Positions 1 through 8,298 are shown, numbered from the stretch's first letter. The stretch is 64,000 nucleotides of DNA from Sphingobacterium cavernae (GCF_008520265.1 NZ_VIQM01000021.1:1-64000); one strand, 5' to 3'. Program-made: numbers and translations. Notes: a model not told the origin generated them from the sequence alone.

Positions 1-182
1 TGAACTTTTTCGTTTATAAACGCCTCAATATCTGACAGTGGAATTTCTTCAAGGGAGGGATATTTGCTAACATGTTTAAGAAATATACTAGCGTAATCCT
101 TGTACGATCTAATGGTATTGCCAGCATATCTCTGCATCAGCAATCTCTTTTCGAAGGTTTCAAGTATGATTTCGCTATTCAT
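1..182 (-). CDS. intI: Tyrosine recombinase, putative integron integrase (3' part outside window)
   Basis: Reading the minus strand from an ATG at 182 gives about 60 residues, open to the window edge. The visible part resembles the N-terminal SAM-like core-binding domain of tyrosine recombinases: RYAGNTIRSYKDYASIFLKH, then a 'PLSDIEAFINEK' helix. The catalytic R-H-R-Y domain lies outside. It is divergent from a one-way array of cassettes carrying attC-like sites, which is the layout of an integron integrase and its array. Role by family: recombination of attC with attI. The start is preceded by a TAnnTTTG-type box at 246-253 on the same strand. An ordinary Xer/phage-type integrase is the alternative, because the integron-specific patch cannot be seen. 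Confidence 0.72.
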   Translation of the reverse strand, partial: MNSEIILETFEKRLLMQRYAGNTIRSYKDYASIFLKHVSKYPSLEEIPLSDIEAFINEKV

Positions 183-353
183 ATCAGGGAAATAGTATTT
201 TATAATATTTTGTTTCGCTATTTGTGCGGTTTTATTTTTTAAATACAAATATATCAATATCTTATGTAGAAAGAAAAGTCAAATAACGAAACACGTATAT
301 AGGGTTGGTTAAGCGAAATTTTCCGTATATTCGTTTCGTTAAAACAGATGTTG
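183..353. promoter_or_regulatory. intI promoter and candidate attI region
   Basis: AT-rich gap between the divergent recombinase and the first cassette. On the minus strand 246-253 reads TATATTTG, a perfect Bacteroidota -7 box (TAnnTTTG) for the integrase. On the plus strand 326-333 reads TATATTCG, one mismatch from the same box and a possible cassette promoter. The first cassette joins at TTGTTGTTAGC (351-361). A crossover at a G followed by TT here, at 350 or 353, would make the sequence just upstream the attI site. No longer attI repeats were recognised. Confidence 0.45.
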
Positions 354-516
354 TTGTTAGCAATCCGCTGCGCTCCTTGCTAACAATGGCTCGGCGACTT
401 ACGTCGCTTGCCGTAAGCCGCCGCTGCGCGGACTGCTTACAACAAGCGACTTGGCTAAATAGCTCCGCTTTTGTATCTTCGATACAGCTTCGCTACTTCG
501 CCAATTCGCCGAGCCA
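354..516 (+). repeat. 163 bp geneless cassette (type B), copy 1
   Basis: First of eight near-identical 163 bp units. It starts TTGTTAGCAATCC and ends GCCGAGCCA. It contains the hairpin GTTAGCAA...TTGCTAAC, then an outer inverted repeat CTCGGCGACTT...AATTCGCCGAG enclosing smaller hairpins (GTAAGC...GCTTAC, GTATCTTCGATAC). In circular form its end and start would pair perfectly with its internal TTGCTAACAATGG arm, as an attC does. It holds no credible gene; open frames crossing it are structural artefacts. An extra TTG precedes it at 351-353. Confidence 0.85.
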
Positions 517-574
517 TTAGGCGTAATGCTACCAGCGACCGTACAAACCTTAACCGTCAGACAGAAAACAACAA

Positions 575-1288
575 ATGAATGACAACGATACTAAACGACT
601 TTCAAGACTGACTGCAATTCTGACACAACTGCAAACAAAACGACTTTTGACAGCTACGGAACTTGCAGACAAATTTTCGGTTAGTATCAGGACAATATAC
701 AGAGACATCAGAGCTTTGGAGCAAGCCGGAGTTCCGATTGTAACAGAAGACGGAAAGGGTTATACGTTAATGGAAGGATACAGAGTTCCACCTGTAATGT
801 TTACCGAAGCACAAGCCAACGCTTTGATTACCGCAGAGCAGTTAGTGCTTAAAAACAAAGACACTTCGTTCATTAAAGACTACAAAGAAGCTATTGATAA
901 AATCAAAGCAGTTTTAAAATACAGCATAAAAGACAAAGCCAATTTACTTTCCGAAAGGGTTCAGTTCAGACAAAACAGCAATAACGAAAAAACAAGCAAT
1001 TATTTATCTGACTTGCAATTTGCTCTGACCAACTTCCACCTGACAGAAATAAAATACACAAACGAAGCTAACCAAAACACAAACAGAACTATTGAACCTT
1101 TTGCTTTGTATAGCACACAGGAAAATTGGTTGCTTATTGCATTTTGCCGTCTGCGAAAAGAATATCGGGCTTTCAGACTTGATAGAATTAAGCAGTTGAG
1201 AATACTCAACGATACTTTCAAACCGCACAACATTACGTTGGAAGAATATTTTGAAATCTGTCGTGAAAAATATTCTTCACACCCCTGA
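575..1288 (+). CDS. HTH/WYL-domain transcriptional regulator
   Basis: A 237-residue YafY/DeoR-like regulator. Residues about 8-60 form a helix-turn-helix with TATELADKFSVSIRTIYRDI, and residues about 140-215 are WYL-like. WYL domains sense ligands, often nucleic-acid fragments, and such regulators control stress, DNA-repair or defence genes. It is the first gene of a three-gene cassette beginning at 517 (TTAGGCGTA) and is followed after 56 bp by a Cass2-like protein. The start lies 58 bp inside the cassette. It may regulate its two cassette neighbours; that is inference from position only. Confidence 0.85.
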   Translation: MNDNDTKRLSRLTAILTQLQTKRLLTATELADKFSVSIRTIYRDIRALEQAGVPIVTEDGKGYTLMEGYRVPPVMFTEAQANALITAEQLVLKNKDTSFIKDYKEAIDKIKAVLKYSIKDKANLLSERVQFRQNSNNEKTSNYLSDLQFALTNFHLTEIKYTNEANQNTNRTIEPFALYSTQENWLLIAFCRLRKEYRAFRLDRIKQLRILNDTFKPHNITLEEYFEICREKYSSHP

Positions 1289-1344
1289 CATACTGTTGTC
1301 GCAACCCGATTTTAGCTTTGTGTCTCAACAAAAAATAAATCAAA

Positions 1345-1803
1345 ATGGACAAAGTAAAAATTGAACCTTTTAAGATAATCGGAATTTCGGTAAGAACCAC
1401 AAACGAAAACGGACAAGCTGCAAAAGAAATTGCGGACTTGTGGGGTAAGTTTATGAATGAAAAAGTTTTGGATGCAATCCCAAACAAAACTGACAACACG
1501 GTATATTCTATATACACCGACTATGAAAGCGACCATACAAAACCCTATACGGCAATTTTGGGTTGCAGGGTAGAAAACCTGAACGACATTCCTAACGGAA
1601 TGATTGGCAAGTCGTTTGACGGTGGAAACTATGTGAAACTATCTGCCAAAGGGGATTTGATGAAAGGGTTGATAGTAAACAAATGGGCTGAAATTTGGGA
1701 AATGGATTTAGACAGGGTATTTACCACAGACTTTGAAGTTTTTGGAGCAAAAGCTCAAAATCCGACAGATGCAGAGATTGACTTTTTAATTGCCATAAAA
1801 TAG
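1345..1803 (+). CDS. GyrI-like / Cass2-like effector-binding protein
   Basis: A stand-alone 152-residue effector-binding domain of the AraC/GyrI superfamily. It closely resembles Cass2, the integron-associated effector-binding family: a pattern like IIGISVRTTNENGQA at the N-terminus, then 'AILGCRVENLNDIPNGM' and 'WAEIWEMDLDR'. Family members bind small, often cationic, drugs or ligands. It is the middle gene of the first gene cassette, 6 bp before the next CDS. Finding a Cass2-type protein in an integron-like array fits the family's known association. The ligand is unknown. Confidence 0.8.
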   Translation: MDKVKIEPFKIIGISVRTTNENGQAAKEIADLWGKFMNEKVLDAIPNKTDNTVYSIYTDYESDHTKPYTAILGCRVENLNDIPNGMIGKSFDGGNYVKLSAKGDLMKGLIVNKWAEIWEMDLDRVFTTDFEVFGAKAQNPTDAEIDFLIAIK

Positions 1804-1809
1804 CAAAGA

Positions 1810-2181
1810 ATGTTAGAAGAACTTCATAACTATTATCTGAACAAAGAAGAACCAAACAAGAGTTGTTTACTTGCGTTGCGGAGTATTATCCTTGACCAAG
1901 ACACAAACATTATTGAAACGCAAAAGTGGGGAATGCCCTGCTTTTGCTATAAGAAGAAAATGTTTTGCTATTTGTGGACAGATAAAAAAACGAACGAACC
2001 TTATATTCTTATGGTAGAAGGAAAATACCTTGACCACCCCGAATTGGAAGAAGGTGACCGTTCCCGAATGAAAATTTTCAGGGTTAATCCAAACAAAGAT
2101 TTACCCATAAAGACAATTGAGAGCATTTTACAAAAAGCGTTAGACTTATACAGGAAAGGAACAATAAAAATCAAAGAATGA
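1810..2181 (+). CDS. DUF1801 family protein
   Basis: A 123-residue protein resembling DUF1801 (YdhG-like). It has a central 'ETQKWGMPCFCYKKKMFCYL' strand pattern, an 'EPYILMVEGKYLDHPELEEG' segment and a C-terminal helix. The biochemical function of the family is not established. It starts 6 bp after the Cass2-like gene and is the last gene of the cassette. Its stop lies 15 bp before the R'' box at 2197-2206 (TACGCCTAAC), which is complementary to the cassette's own start GTTAGGCGTA-type sequence at 516-525. Confidence 0.75.
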   Translation: MLEELHNYYLNKEEPNKSCLLALRSIILDQDTNIIETQKWGMPCFCYKKKMFCYLWTDKKTNEPYILMVEGKYLDHPELEEGDRSRMKIFRVNPNKDLPIKTIESILQKALDLYRKGTIKIKE

Positions 2182-2196
2182 CCGACAGAAAGCACA

Positions 2197-2489
2197 TACG
2201 CCTAACGGCTCGGCGACTTGGCGAAGTAGCGAAGCTGTATCGAAGATACAAAAGCGGAGCTATTTAGCCAAGTCGCTTGTTGTAAGCAGTCCGCGAAGCG
2301 GCGGCTTACGGCAAGCGACGTAAGTCGCCGAGCCATTGTTAGCAAGGAGCGCAGCGGATTGCTAACAACAAGGGTTTGGCGTAATGGCGGGTGTAGTTCT
2401 TCGTATGAAACTTTTTGCTAAATTTGAACATTGGTGCTTCGTATCAAGTGTTGTGCTAAAAAGCCCCCACTACGCCAAGCCCCGAGCCA
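2197..2489 (+). other. attC type A site interrupted by an inverted type B cassette
   Basis: The attC of the WYL/Cass2/DUF1801 cassette. It reads TACGCCTAA (2197-2205), is interrupted by 163 bp of inverted type B sequence, and resumes at 2369 as CAAGGGTTTGGCGTAATGG. The distal arm CCACTACGCCAAGCCC lies near 2467-2482. Removing the insert restores R'' TACGCCTAAC directly followed by the usual type A stem. The 3' end (GAGCCA, before TTG at 2490) looks like a type B end rather than the usual AACG. Confidence 0.75.
2206..2368 (-). repeat. 163 bp geneless cassette (type B), inverted copy 2
   Basis: The reverse complement of the type B unit, again 163 bp, from CGGCTCGGCGACTTGG at the left to GGATTGCTAACAA at the right. 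It is the only inverted copy in the array. It lies exactly within the R'' core of the preceding attC and, with copy 3 at 2490-2652, forms a large inverted repeat flanking the distal arm of that attC. Confidence 0.85.
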
Positions 2490-2652
2490 TTGTTAGCAAT
2501 CCGCTGCGCTCCTTGCTAACAATGGCTCGGCGACTTACGTCGCTTGCCGTAAGCCGCCGCTGCGCGGACTGCTTACAACAAGCAACTTGGCTAAATAGCT
2601 CCGCTTTTGTATCTTCGATACAGCTTCGCTACTTCGCCAAGTCGCCGAGCGG
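2490..2652 (+). repeat. 163 bp geneless cassette (type B), copy 3
   Basis: A 163 bp type B unit starting TTGTTAGCAATCC and ending GCCGAGCGG. Its inner arm reads AACAATGG while its end reads CGG, so the two ends do not co-vary as they do in copies 1, 4, 7 and 8. It is followed by the next gene cassette, starting TTATGCCT at 2653. Confidence 0.85.
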
Positions 2653-2686
2653 TTATGCCTCACCCTAAAGGACGACAAGACAAAAA

Positions 2687-3256
2687 ATGAAGATATATCT
2701 AACAGACCAGAAAAATAAGTTCAAACAACACCTTGACTTTTTAAAGACAAAGGGTGTTATGGACTATGATAAAACTCGTCTGACAGAAAAAATTACAACC
2801 ATTGAAATCAACACGACAAAGAAAATTGACCAACTAAATCTTGACTTTTTGTTCGACTACCAAATCTTTCCGGACAACATTATGACCTTTAAGAACCAGT
2901 GGACGGACGAGAATAGAAAAATGAGAATTGGCGACACAATCGCTCAACAAGTTTACATTCCACCGACAAAGACATTTTCGCAGAAGATAATTTTTGGTGT
3001 AAGAGTTAACGAAGTCATTGACCAACAAAACAAAAAAGGATTTAGCTACGAAACTCTTGAAGGGCACGTTGAGAAAGGTATTTCGACTTTTACAGTTGAG
3101 CAGTTTGACAACAAGCTTATTTTTAAAATTCAGACCTACTCGACACCAGGAAATATTTTGACAAAATTACTTGGACCAATTTTTTCTGTTCCATATCAGA
3201 CATTTTGTACAAAGACTGCATTGAAAAACGTAAAACGACAATTAGAAAATCAATGA
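2687..3256 (+). CDS. DUF1990 family protein
   Basis: A 189-residue protein. The second half matches DUF1990: 'GFSYETLEGHVEKGISTF' is followed by a strand pattern and a C-terminal 'GPIFSVPYQ...ALKNVKRQLE' helix. The first half ('PDNIMTFKNQWT', 'MRIGDTIAQQV') fits the same SRPBCC-like fold. The function of the family is unknown, with lipid or small-molecule binding a fold-based guess. It is the single gene of a cassette running 2653-3410. Confidence 0.75.
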   Translation: MKIYLTDQKNKFKQHLDFLKTKGVMDYDKTRLTEKITTIEINTTKKIDQLNLDFLFDYQIFPDNIMTFKNQWTDENRKMRIGDTIAQQVYIPPTKTFSQKIIFGVRVNEVIDQQNKKGFSYETLEGHVEKGISTFTVEQFDNKLIFKIQTYSTPGNILTKLLGPIFSVPYQTFCTKTALKNVKRQLENQ

Positions 3257-3282
3257 AACTAACGAGAGAAAAAGAAGGGCGA

Positions 3283-3410
3283 AGGCATAACACGGGTTTT
3301 GCGTCAGGCGGGCTGACGTGCAAACTTGGAACGTTGTGCTTCTAATGAACTTTAGTAATAAATTGAAACTTTGTGCTCCGAAACCCGCCCGAACGCAAAG
3401 CCCGAAACCG
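3283..3410 (+). other. attC type A
   Basis: An imperfect palindrome with R'' AGGCATAAC (3283-3291), complementary to the cassette's own start GTTATGCCT at 2652-2660. The stem CGGGTTTTGCGTCAGGCGGG pairs with CCCGCCCGAACGCAAAGCCCG across a roughly 70 bp loop. The crossover G is at 3410, followed by TTGTTAGC of a type B cassette. Confidence 0.8.
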
Positions 3411-3573
3411 TTGTTAGCAATCCGCTGCGCTCCTTGCTAACAACCGCTCGGCGACTTACGTCGCTTGCCGTAAGCCGCCGCTGCGCGGACTGCTTACAAC
3501 AAGCGACTTGGCTAAATAGCTCCGCTTTTGTATCTTCGATACAGCTTCGCTACTTCGCCAATTCGCCGAGCGG
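3411..3573 (+). repeat. 163 bp geneless cassette (type B), copy 4
   Basis: A 163 bp type B unit. The inner arm AACAACCG and the end CGG co-vary, so the circular form would give a perfect end-to-arm duplex. It is followed by TTAGCTAC, the start of the lipoprotein cassette. Confidence 0.85.
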
Positions 3574-3588
3574 TTAGCTACAATATTA

Positions 3589-4674
3589 ATGAAGACAATA
3601 ATCAACATAATATTTTCGACATTGCTACTGATTTTTTACAGTTGTGGCAACAGCAATCAGACAAGTCAAGAGACAGAGCAAAATATCTCAGACAACTCTC
3701 AGACAATTGAGAATGAAGATGTTGGCAATAAGATTGACTATGACAATACCAAGGTAATTAGAAATGTTTACGTTACTGACAGAGAAGGAGTCGAACTAAA
3801 ACAGGAAGCAAATGAAAACTCGACAACATTAGGAATTTATGAATACGGAACAAAGCTTGACGTAATTGAAGAGACAGATAAATGGCTTGGAGTTCGAGAG
3901 AGAATTACTAGAGATTTTATTAGAGATGGCAGTAAAATACAAAGTACAGGTTGGGAAAAAATCTATGTCCTGAAAAACAAGACAGGCATAATTAACGAAA
4001 TAAGTTTGCTTCCTTCTGACTTGAATATAATTTCTTCCTTGACAAGGAACCAAAAAACAGAATATTTTGAGAATGGCAAGCAGCTCAAAGAGTTTCTCTC
4101 TCTCGAACTTATTGACAAAACGGTATTTGACAAAAACAAAAGCATTGCTGTTAACTTTATTATTGCTGATTCAAGTGTGATTAAAAAGAAAAATGGAATT
4201 ATTGAATTGAAATGCCAAAATAAAGCTGTTAAGTTCATTGACAAACCAGACGCAGAAGAAGAAAGACAAGAATTTTATTACGCAGGACAAATTGATTTTT
4301 TAAACCAATATATAATCGGTGGTTCATATTGGGAAAGTTTGGACTATAGATTCATTGACAAAACAAGCGGAGAAGAAACTGCTATTTTTGGCGAGTTTCC
4401 ATATATTTCACCTGATAAGAAGAACATAATCTGTATATACACCAATCCATATGAAACGACCGCTGATTTAGAACTTTACTCAATTTCCAACAATAAACCT
4501 AAACATATAATGAGTGTCAGTTTTAAAAATTGGATGCCTACAGTTGAGACAGGAGAAATGTATTGGGGTATTGACGGATATTTATATTTGACAGTTAATC
4601 ACGTAAATTCATTTTGGACGGCAGACGGACACTTAAATGAGAAATGCCAATATATAAGAATAAAAATACTGTAG
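3589..4674 (+). CDS. Lipoprotein with bacterial SH3-like domain
   Basis: A 361-residue protein with a lipoprotein signal (LLLIFYSC, lipidated Cys about residue 19), a polar linker, then an SH3_3-like segment at about residues 50-115 ('GVELKQEANENSTTLGIYEYGTKL', a typical peptidoglycan-binding SH3b layout). A beta-rich remainder is not recognised. The ATG is only 15 bp from the cassette start at 3574, and the TAG stop lies inside the R'' box of its attC, so the gene fills its cassette completely. Probably anchored in the outer or inner membrane; function unknown. Confidence 0.7.
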   Translation: MKTIINIIFSTLLLIFYSCGNSNQTSQETEQNISDNSQTIENEDVGNKIDYDNTKVIRNVYVTDREGVELKQEANENSTTLGIYEYGTKLDVIEETDKWLGVRERITRDFIRDGSKIQSTGWEKIYVLKNKTGIINEISLLPSDLNIISSLTRNQKTEYFENGKQLKEFLSLELIDKTVFDKNKSIAVNFIIADSSVIKKKNGIIELKCQNKAVKFIDKPDAEEERQEFYYAGQIDFLNQYIIGGSYWESLDYRFIDKTSGEETAIFGEFPYISPDKKNIICIYTNPYETTADLELYSISNNKPKHIMSVSFKNWMPTVETGEMYWGIDGYLYLTVNHVNSFWTADGHLNEKCQYIRIKIL

Positions 4675-4798
4675 CTAACAGGCGTTTGGCTCAATGGCGG
4701 GTGAAGCGGGTAATTGAACATTCTGCCTCACATCAACTTTTGTGGTGTATTGACAGTTTTGTGCTACGAAATCCGCCACTGCGCCAAGCGCCAAAACG
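4670..4798 (+). other. attC type A
   Basis: R'' TGTAGCTAAC (4670-4679) is complementary to the cassette start GTTAGCTACA at 3573-3582. The stem GGCGTTTGGC...GCCAAGCGCC and inner arms ATGGCGG...CCGCCA are clear. The crossover G is at 4798. The stop codon of the preceding gene overlaps R''. Confidence 0.8.
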
Positions 4799-4832
4799 TT
4801 ATAGGTAAGCGTAAAAGACGATACAACGACAA

Positions 4833-5357
4833 ATGAGTATAGACTTTGACAACATATTTCAACATGTAATTCCTATGGACGACTTTCGACTGAAATGGCG
4901 TTTTACGGAAGAGAAATATGACAAGTTGCCCGACCAACATCTTGACCAACTAAAACCATTGGACAATGAAGCTGCCAAGTTTTTGTGGGACTATATCGCA
5001 AAGACAAATTTGCACAACGACACGCCATTTAAAAAAGACTTCTTTCGGACAATTGACAAGGCAAGAATTTTAGAGGGCAATGAAAAGGATATTAAAAAAT
5101 GGCTTTATCAAAGAGGACTTCCATTTGAAAAACCTGTTTTCCTTTCCTGGCAACCAACAGACGCAATGATTGTTCCTTGGAAAATTTTAATAAAATACTT
5201 TGACAGCTTTTATTATGGTTCATCGGACGACCTGACTGTAATTGACCAAAGTTTAAACTGGGCATTGTTATTTTATCATGAAGACGAAATTTATTTTGGA
5301 ACTAATAAAGACTTTAAACCAAGTGAAACTTTTGCGGACATTGATTTTATTTGGTAA
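4833..5357 (+). CDS. Unknown cassette protein (possibly DUF2947-like)
   Basis: A 174-residue acidic, aromatic-rich soluble protein without signal peptide or membrane segment. The C-terminal third ('SSDDLTVIDQSLNWALLF', then 'HEDEIYFGTNKDF') has the look of the small DUF2947/Imm-type families, but I do not recognise it firmly. It is the only gene of a cassette starting TTATAGGTAAGC at 4799. Immunity-like acidic composition is noted only as an impression. Confidence 0.55.
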   Translation: MSIDFDNIFQHVIPMDDFRLKWRFTEEKYDKLPDQHLDQLKPLDNEAAKFLWDYIAKTNLHNDTPFKKDFFRTIDKARILEGNEKDIKKWLYQRGLPFEKPVFLSWQPTDAMIVPWKILIKYFDSFYYGSSDDLTVIDQSLNWALLFYHEDEIYFGTNKDFKPSETFADIDFIW

Positions 5358-5382
5358 CATAGACACATTGGGCAGAACGCCT

Positions 5383-5510
5383 ACCTATAACACGGGTTTT
5401 GCGTCAGGCGGGCTGACGTGCAAACTCGGAGCTTTGTGCTTCTATTCAAGTTCAATGCTGGTTGACAGTTTTGTCCTCCGAAACCCGCCCGAACGCAAAG
5501 CCCGAAAACG
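5383..5510 (+). other. attC type A
   Basis: R'' ACCTATAAC (5383-5391) is exactly complementary to its cassette start GTTATAGGT (4798-4806), one of the clearest pairs in the array. The stem CGGGTTTTGCGTCAGGCGGG pairs with CCCGCCCGAACGCAAAGCCCG. The crossover G is at 5510. Confidence 0.82.
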
Positions 5511-5673
5511 TTGTTAGCAATCCGCTGCGCTCCTTGCTAACAATGGCTCGGCGACTTACGTCGCTTGCCGTAAGCCGCCGCTTCGCGGACTGCTTACAAC
5601 AAGCGACTTGGCTAAATAGCTCCGCTTTTGTATCTTCGATACAGCTTCTCTACTTCGCCAATTCGCCGAGCGG
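5511..5673 (+). repeat. 163 bp geneless cassette (type B), copy 5
   Basis: A 163 bp type B unit with small private changes (CGCTTCGCGGAC in one hairpin loop, CTTCTCTAC near the end). The inner arm AACAATGG is paired with end CGG, a non-matching combination. It is followed by TTAGCGGTC, the start of the GNAT cassette. Confidence 0.85.
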
Positions 5674-5795
5674 TTAGCGGTCAGGCTAGAAAACTACACA
5701 GAGAAAAATAATAACAGGAAAAACAATTTTAATTGAGTAATAAAATAAAGACTTCAGAACCGAATAATAAAACCATCGTACAAATTAGTTGAATT

Positions 5796-6254
5796 ATGAC
5801 AAATCAAAGTTTCAAAATAGAAAAATATACAGACAAAGACAGAGAACAAATTCTCAACATTTGGGAAAAATCAGTATTAGCAACTCACGACTTTCTAAAT
5901 CAGACTGACTTTGAAGAAATCAAACAACTCGTACAGACATTCAATTTTAATGATTTTGAAGTATACTGTCTAAAACAAAATAACCAAGTTTCAGGGTTTA
6001 TTGGTCTTGCTGAAAAAAAAATAGAAATGCTTTTCTTTTCACCTGAATATATTGGAAAAGGTCTTGGAAGAAAACTCACAGACTTCGCCATTACAGAATT
6101 GAAAGCAGACAAAGTTGACGTAAACGAACAAAACACAAATGCGGTTAAATTTTACAAAAAAATAGGGTTCAAAACATACGAACGAACAGAAAAAGATGAC
6201 CAAGGAAGAGAATATCCTTTGTTGAGAATGAAACTTGAAACATTAGAAAACTAA
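5796..6254 (+). CDS. GNAT family N-acetyltransferase
   Basis: A 152-residue GNAT enzyme. The acetyl-CoA loop 'YIGKGLGRKLTDFAI' is near residues 87-101 and is followed by 'VDVNEQNTNAVKFYKKIGFK', the usual C-terminal beta-bulge region. The substrate is not predictable. It could act on a drug, amine or toxin, as many integron GNAT cassettes do. It sits 122 bp inside its cassette (5674-6400), an unusually long leader that could hold a promoter. Confidence 0.85.
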   Translation: MTNQSFKIEKYTDKDREQILNIWEKSVLATHDFLNQTDFEEIKQLVQTFNFNDFEVYCLKQNNQVSGFIGLAEKKIEMLFFSPEYIGKGLGRKLTDFAITELKADKVDVNEQNTNAVKFYKKIGFKTYERTEKDDQGREYPLLRMKLETLEN

Positions 6255-6272
6255 CAACGAAAAAAAGCCCGA

Positions 6273-6400
6273 ACCGCTAACAGCAGTTTGGCAAAATGGC
6301 GGGTTCAGTGCTAAATTGAACATTTGGTTTTCAAATCAACATCAGTGCTAAAATGAAAGTAAATGCTTCTAAATCCGCCACTTCGCCAAGCTGCAAAACG
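6273..6400 (+). other. attC type A
   Basis: R'' ACCGCTAAC (6273-6281) pairs with its cassette start GTTAGCGGT (5673-5681). Stem: CAGTTTGGCAAAATGGCGGG with CCGCCACTTCGCCAAGCTG. The crossover G is at 6400. It is followed directly by another gene cassette, with no type B unit. Confidence 0.8.
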
Positions 6401-6429
6401 TTAGCGGTAATTTTAACAGACACTTCTCA

Positions 6430-7953
6430 ATGACAAAAAGGACAACAATTTTAATAGGTTTCATAGGACTTAAATTCTTGCTGCAATTTTTGCTATTAAG
6501 CAGTGAATATGACTTGCAACGAGACGAATATTTGCATCTTGACCAAGCAAATCATTTGGCTTGGGGTTATCTTTCGGTCCCACCCTTTACATCTTGGACA
6601 TCTTATATTATTCAATTACTTGGCAATTCAATTTTTTGGATTAAGTTCTTCCCAGCCTTGTATGGGGCATTGACAATTTATATCGTTTGGAAAGCCATAG
6701 AAGAATTAAATGGAAATCTTTTTGCATTGATTTTAGGGGCAACTTGTGTTTTATTTTCTGCTCTTTTGCGATTGAATACTTTATATCAACCCAACTCATT
6801 TGACGTACTAAGTTGGACAGTTTTATACTTTATATTGCTAAAATATATCAAAACAAATGATTTCAAGTGGCTTTGTATAGGAGCAATAGCTTTTGCAATT
6901 GGCTTTTTAAATAAGTACAACATTGTTTTTTTATTAATTGGACTAGTACCTTCATTATTGATTACGGAGCATAGGAAAATATTTTTAAAACCCACTTTGT
7001 ATTTTGCCATTTTATTAGGTTTGGTTTTAGTCTTACCTAATCTTGTTTGGCAATACAATAATAATTTCCCAGTCTTACACCATTTAAAAGAATTGGCAGA
7101 AACGCAATTAGTAAATGTAAATAGATTTGATTTTTTGAAAAATCAGTTGCTCTTTTTTTTAGGTTCACTAATAGTAATCTTTGCATCATTCTATGCATTG
7201 CTTTTTTACACGCCTTTCAACAAGTATAGACTATTTTTTTTCTCTATCCTCTTTACTTTAATAGCTTTTATTTACTTTAAGGCAAAAGACTATTATGCTA
7301 TTGGCATTTATCCAATTTACATTGCTTTTGGTTCTGTTTATATTGCAGATATTTTAAAAGATGGTTGGAGTAAATATTTACAACCAGTTGCAATTGCTGT
7401 TCCCTTACTAATATTTATTCCCATTTTTAATGTTGCGTTTCCTAATAAAAGCCCAGAATACATTGTTCAACATCCAGAAAACTACAAAAAATTAGGTTTA
7501 CTGCGTTGGGAAGATGGCAAAGACCATTTATTGCCACAAGATTTTGCAGATATGCTTGGTTGGAAAGAATTAGCACAGAAAGTAGATAGCATTTATTTAA
7601 GATTACCTAACAAAAATAATACGCTTATTCTTTGCGATAATTATGGACAGGCAGGGGCAATAAATTATTATACAAGCCAAGAAATACAAGCAGTTTCTTT
7701 CAATGCTGACTACATAGATTGGTTTGATTTAAATAAAAAATATGAAAACTTAATTAGAGTTAAGGAAGCAGAAGAAGTAAATTTAGAATTACAAGAAACA
7801 TCGCCCTTTTTTCAAAATTCAACCCTTGCAACCTCAATAACTAATCAATATGCAAGAGAGTTTGGGACAGGGATATTTCTTTTTACAGGTGCAAAAATTG
7901 ACATTAGACAAAGAATTAAAGATGAAATTGCCGAAAAGAAAAACTACCGCTAA
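6430..7953 (+). CDS. Glycosyltransferase family 39-like membrane protein
   Basis: A 507-residue protein with about nine to ten transmembrane segments in the first 340 residues and a soluble C-terminal domain. The first extracytoplasmic loop carries 'RDEYLHLDQANHLAWG', the acidic catalytic-loop motif of ArnT/PMT-type (GT39/GT83, PMT_2) enzymes. These enzymes transfer a sugar from a polyprenyl phosphate donor to lipid A, protein or another acceptor. A 507-residue polytopic enzyme is large cargo for a cassette. The stop overlaps the R'' box. The acceptor is unknown; surface modification affecting phage or drug access is possible. Confidence 0.75.
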   Translation: MTKRTTILIGFIGLKFLLQFLLLSSEYDLQRDEYLHLDQANHLAWGYLSVPPFTSWTSYIIQLLGNSIFWIKFFPALYGALTIYIVWKAIEELNGNLFALILGATCVLFSALLRLNTLYQPNSFDVLSWTVLYFILLKYIKTNDFKWLCIGAIAFAIGFLNKYNIVFLLIGLVPSLLITEHRKIFLKPTLYFAILLGLVLVLPNLVWQYNNNFPVLHHLKELAETQLVNVNRFDFLKNQLLFFLGSLIVIFASFYALLFYTPFNKYRLFFFSILFTLIAFIYFKAKDYYAIGIYPIYIAFGSVYIADILKDGWSKYLQPVAIAVPLLIFIPIFNVAFPNKSPEYIVQHPENYKKLGLLRWEDGKDHLLPQDFADMLGWKELAQKVDSIYLRLPNKNNTLILCDNYGQAGAINYYTSQEIQAVSFNADYIDWFDLNKKYENLIRVKEAEEVNLELQETSPFFQNSTLATSITNQYAREFGTGIFLFTGAKIDIRQRIKDEIAEKKNYR

Positions 7954-8074
7954 CAGCCGTTTGCCGCAATGGGGGCTGACGTGGTTAAATCAAGTGCAGT
8001 GCTTCTATCAACATTTGTGCTTGGTTGACAGTGAAGTGCTCCGAAATCCCCTACTGCGGCAAGCGCCTGATCCG
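7946..8074 (+). other. attC type A
   Basis: R'' ACCGCTAAC (7946-7954) matches the cassette start GTTAGCGGT (6400-6408). Stem: CCGTTTGCCGCAATGGGGG with CCCCTACTGCGGCAAGCG, sharing the fold but not the exact bases of the other type A sites, so the pairing is maintained by paired changes. The crossover G is at 8074. Confidence 0.78.
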
Positions 8075-8237
8075 TTGTTAGCAATCCGCTGCGCTCCTTG
8101 CTAACAACCGCTCGGCGACTTACGTCGCTTGCCGTAAGCCGCCGCTGCGCGGACTGCTTACAACAAGCGACTTGGCTAAATAGCTCCGCTTTTGTATCTT
8201 CGATACAGCTTCGCTACTTCGCCAATTCGCCGAGCCG
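8075..8237 (+). repeat. 163 bp geneless cassette (type B), copy 6
   Basis: A 163 bp type B unit, inner arm AACAACCG, end CCG. It is followed by TTACAGGC, the start of the cold-shock-domain cassette. Confidence 0.85.
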
Positions 8238-8298
8238 TTACAGGCAAGCATAAAGACGACACCGAACCAAGAAAAACAATTCACAAAAATGGCAGACA

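Noticed and set aside
305..520. Open frame through the type B repeat (the same peptide recurs at 2384, 3371, 5462, 11646 and 12814)
   Set aside because: It is a frame through a structured recombination site, shared by every copy and running across cassette junctions. No start signal; treated as artefact.
4764..4949. Minus-strand open frames opposite cassette genes
   Set aside because: They are shadows of plus-strand genes and attC sites with no recognisable product.
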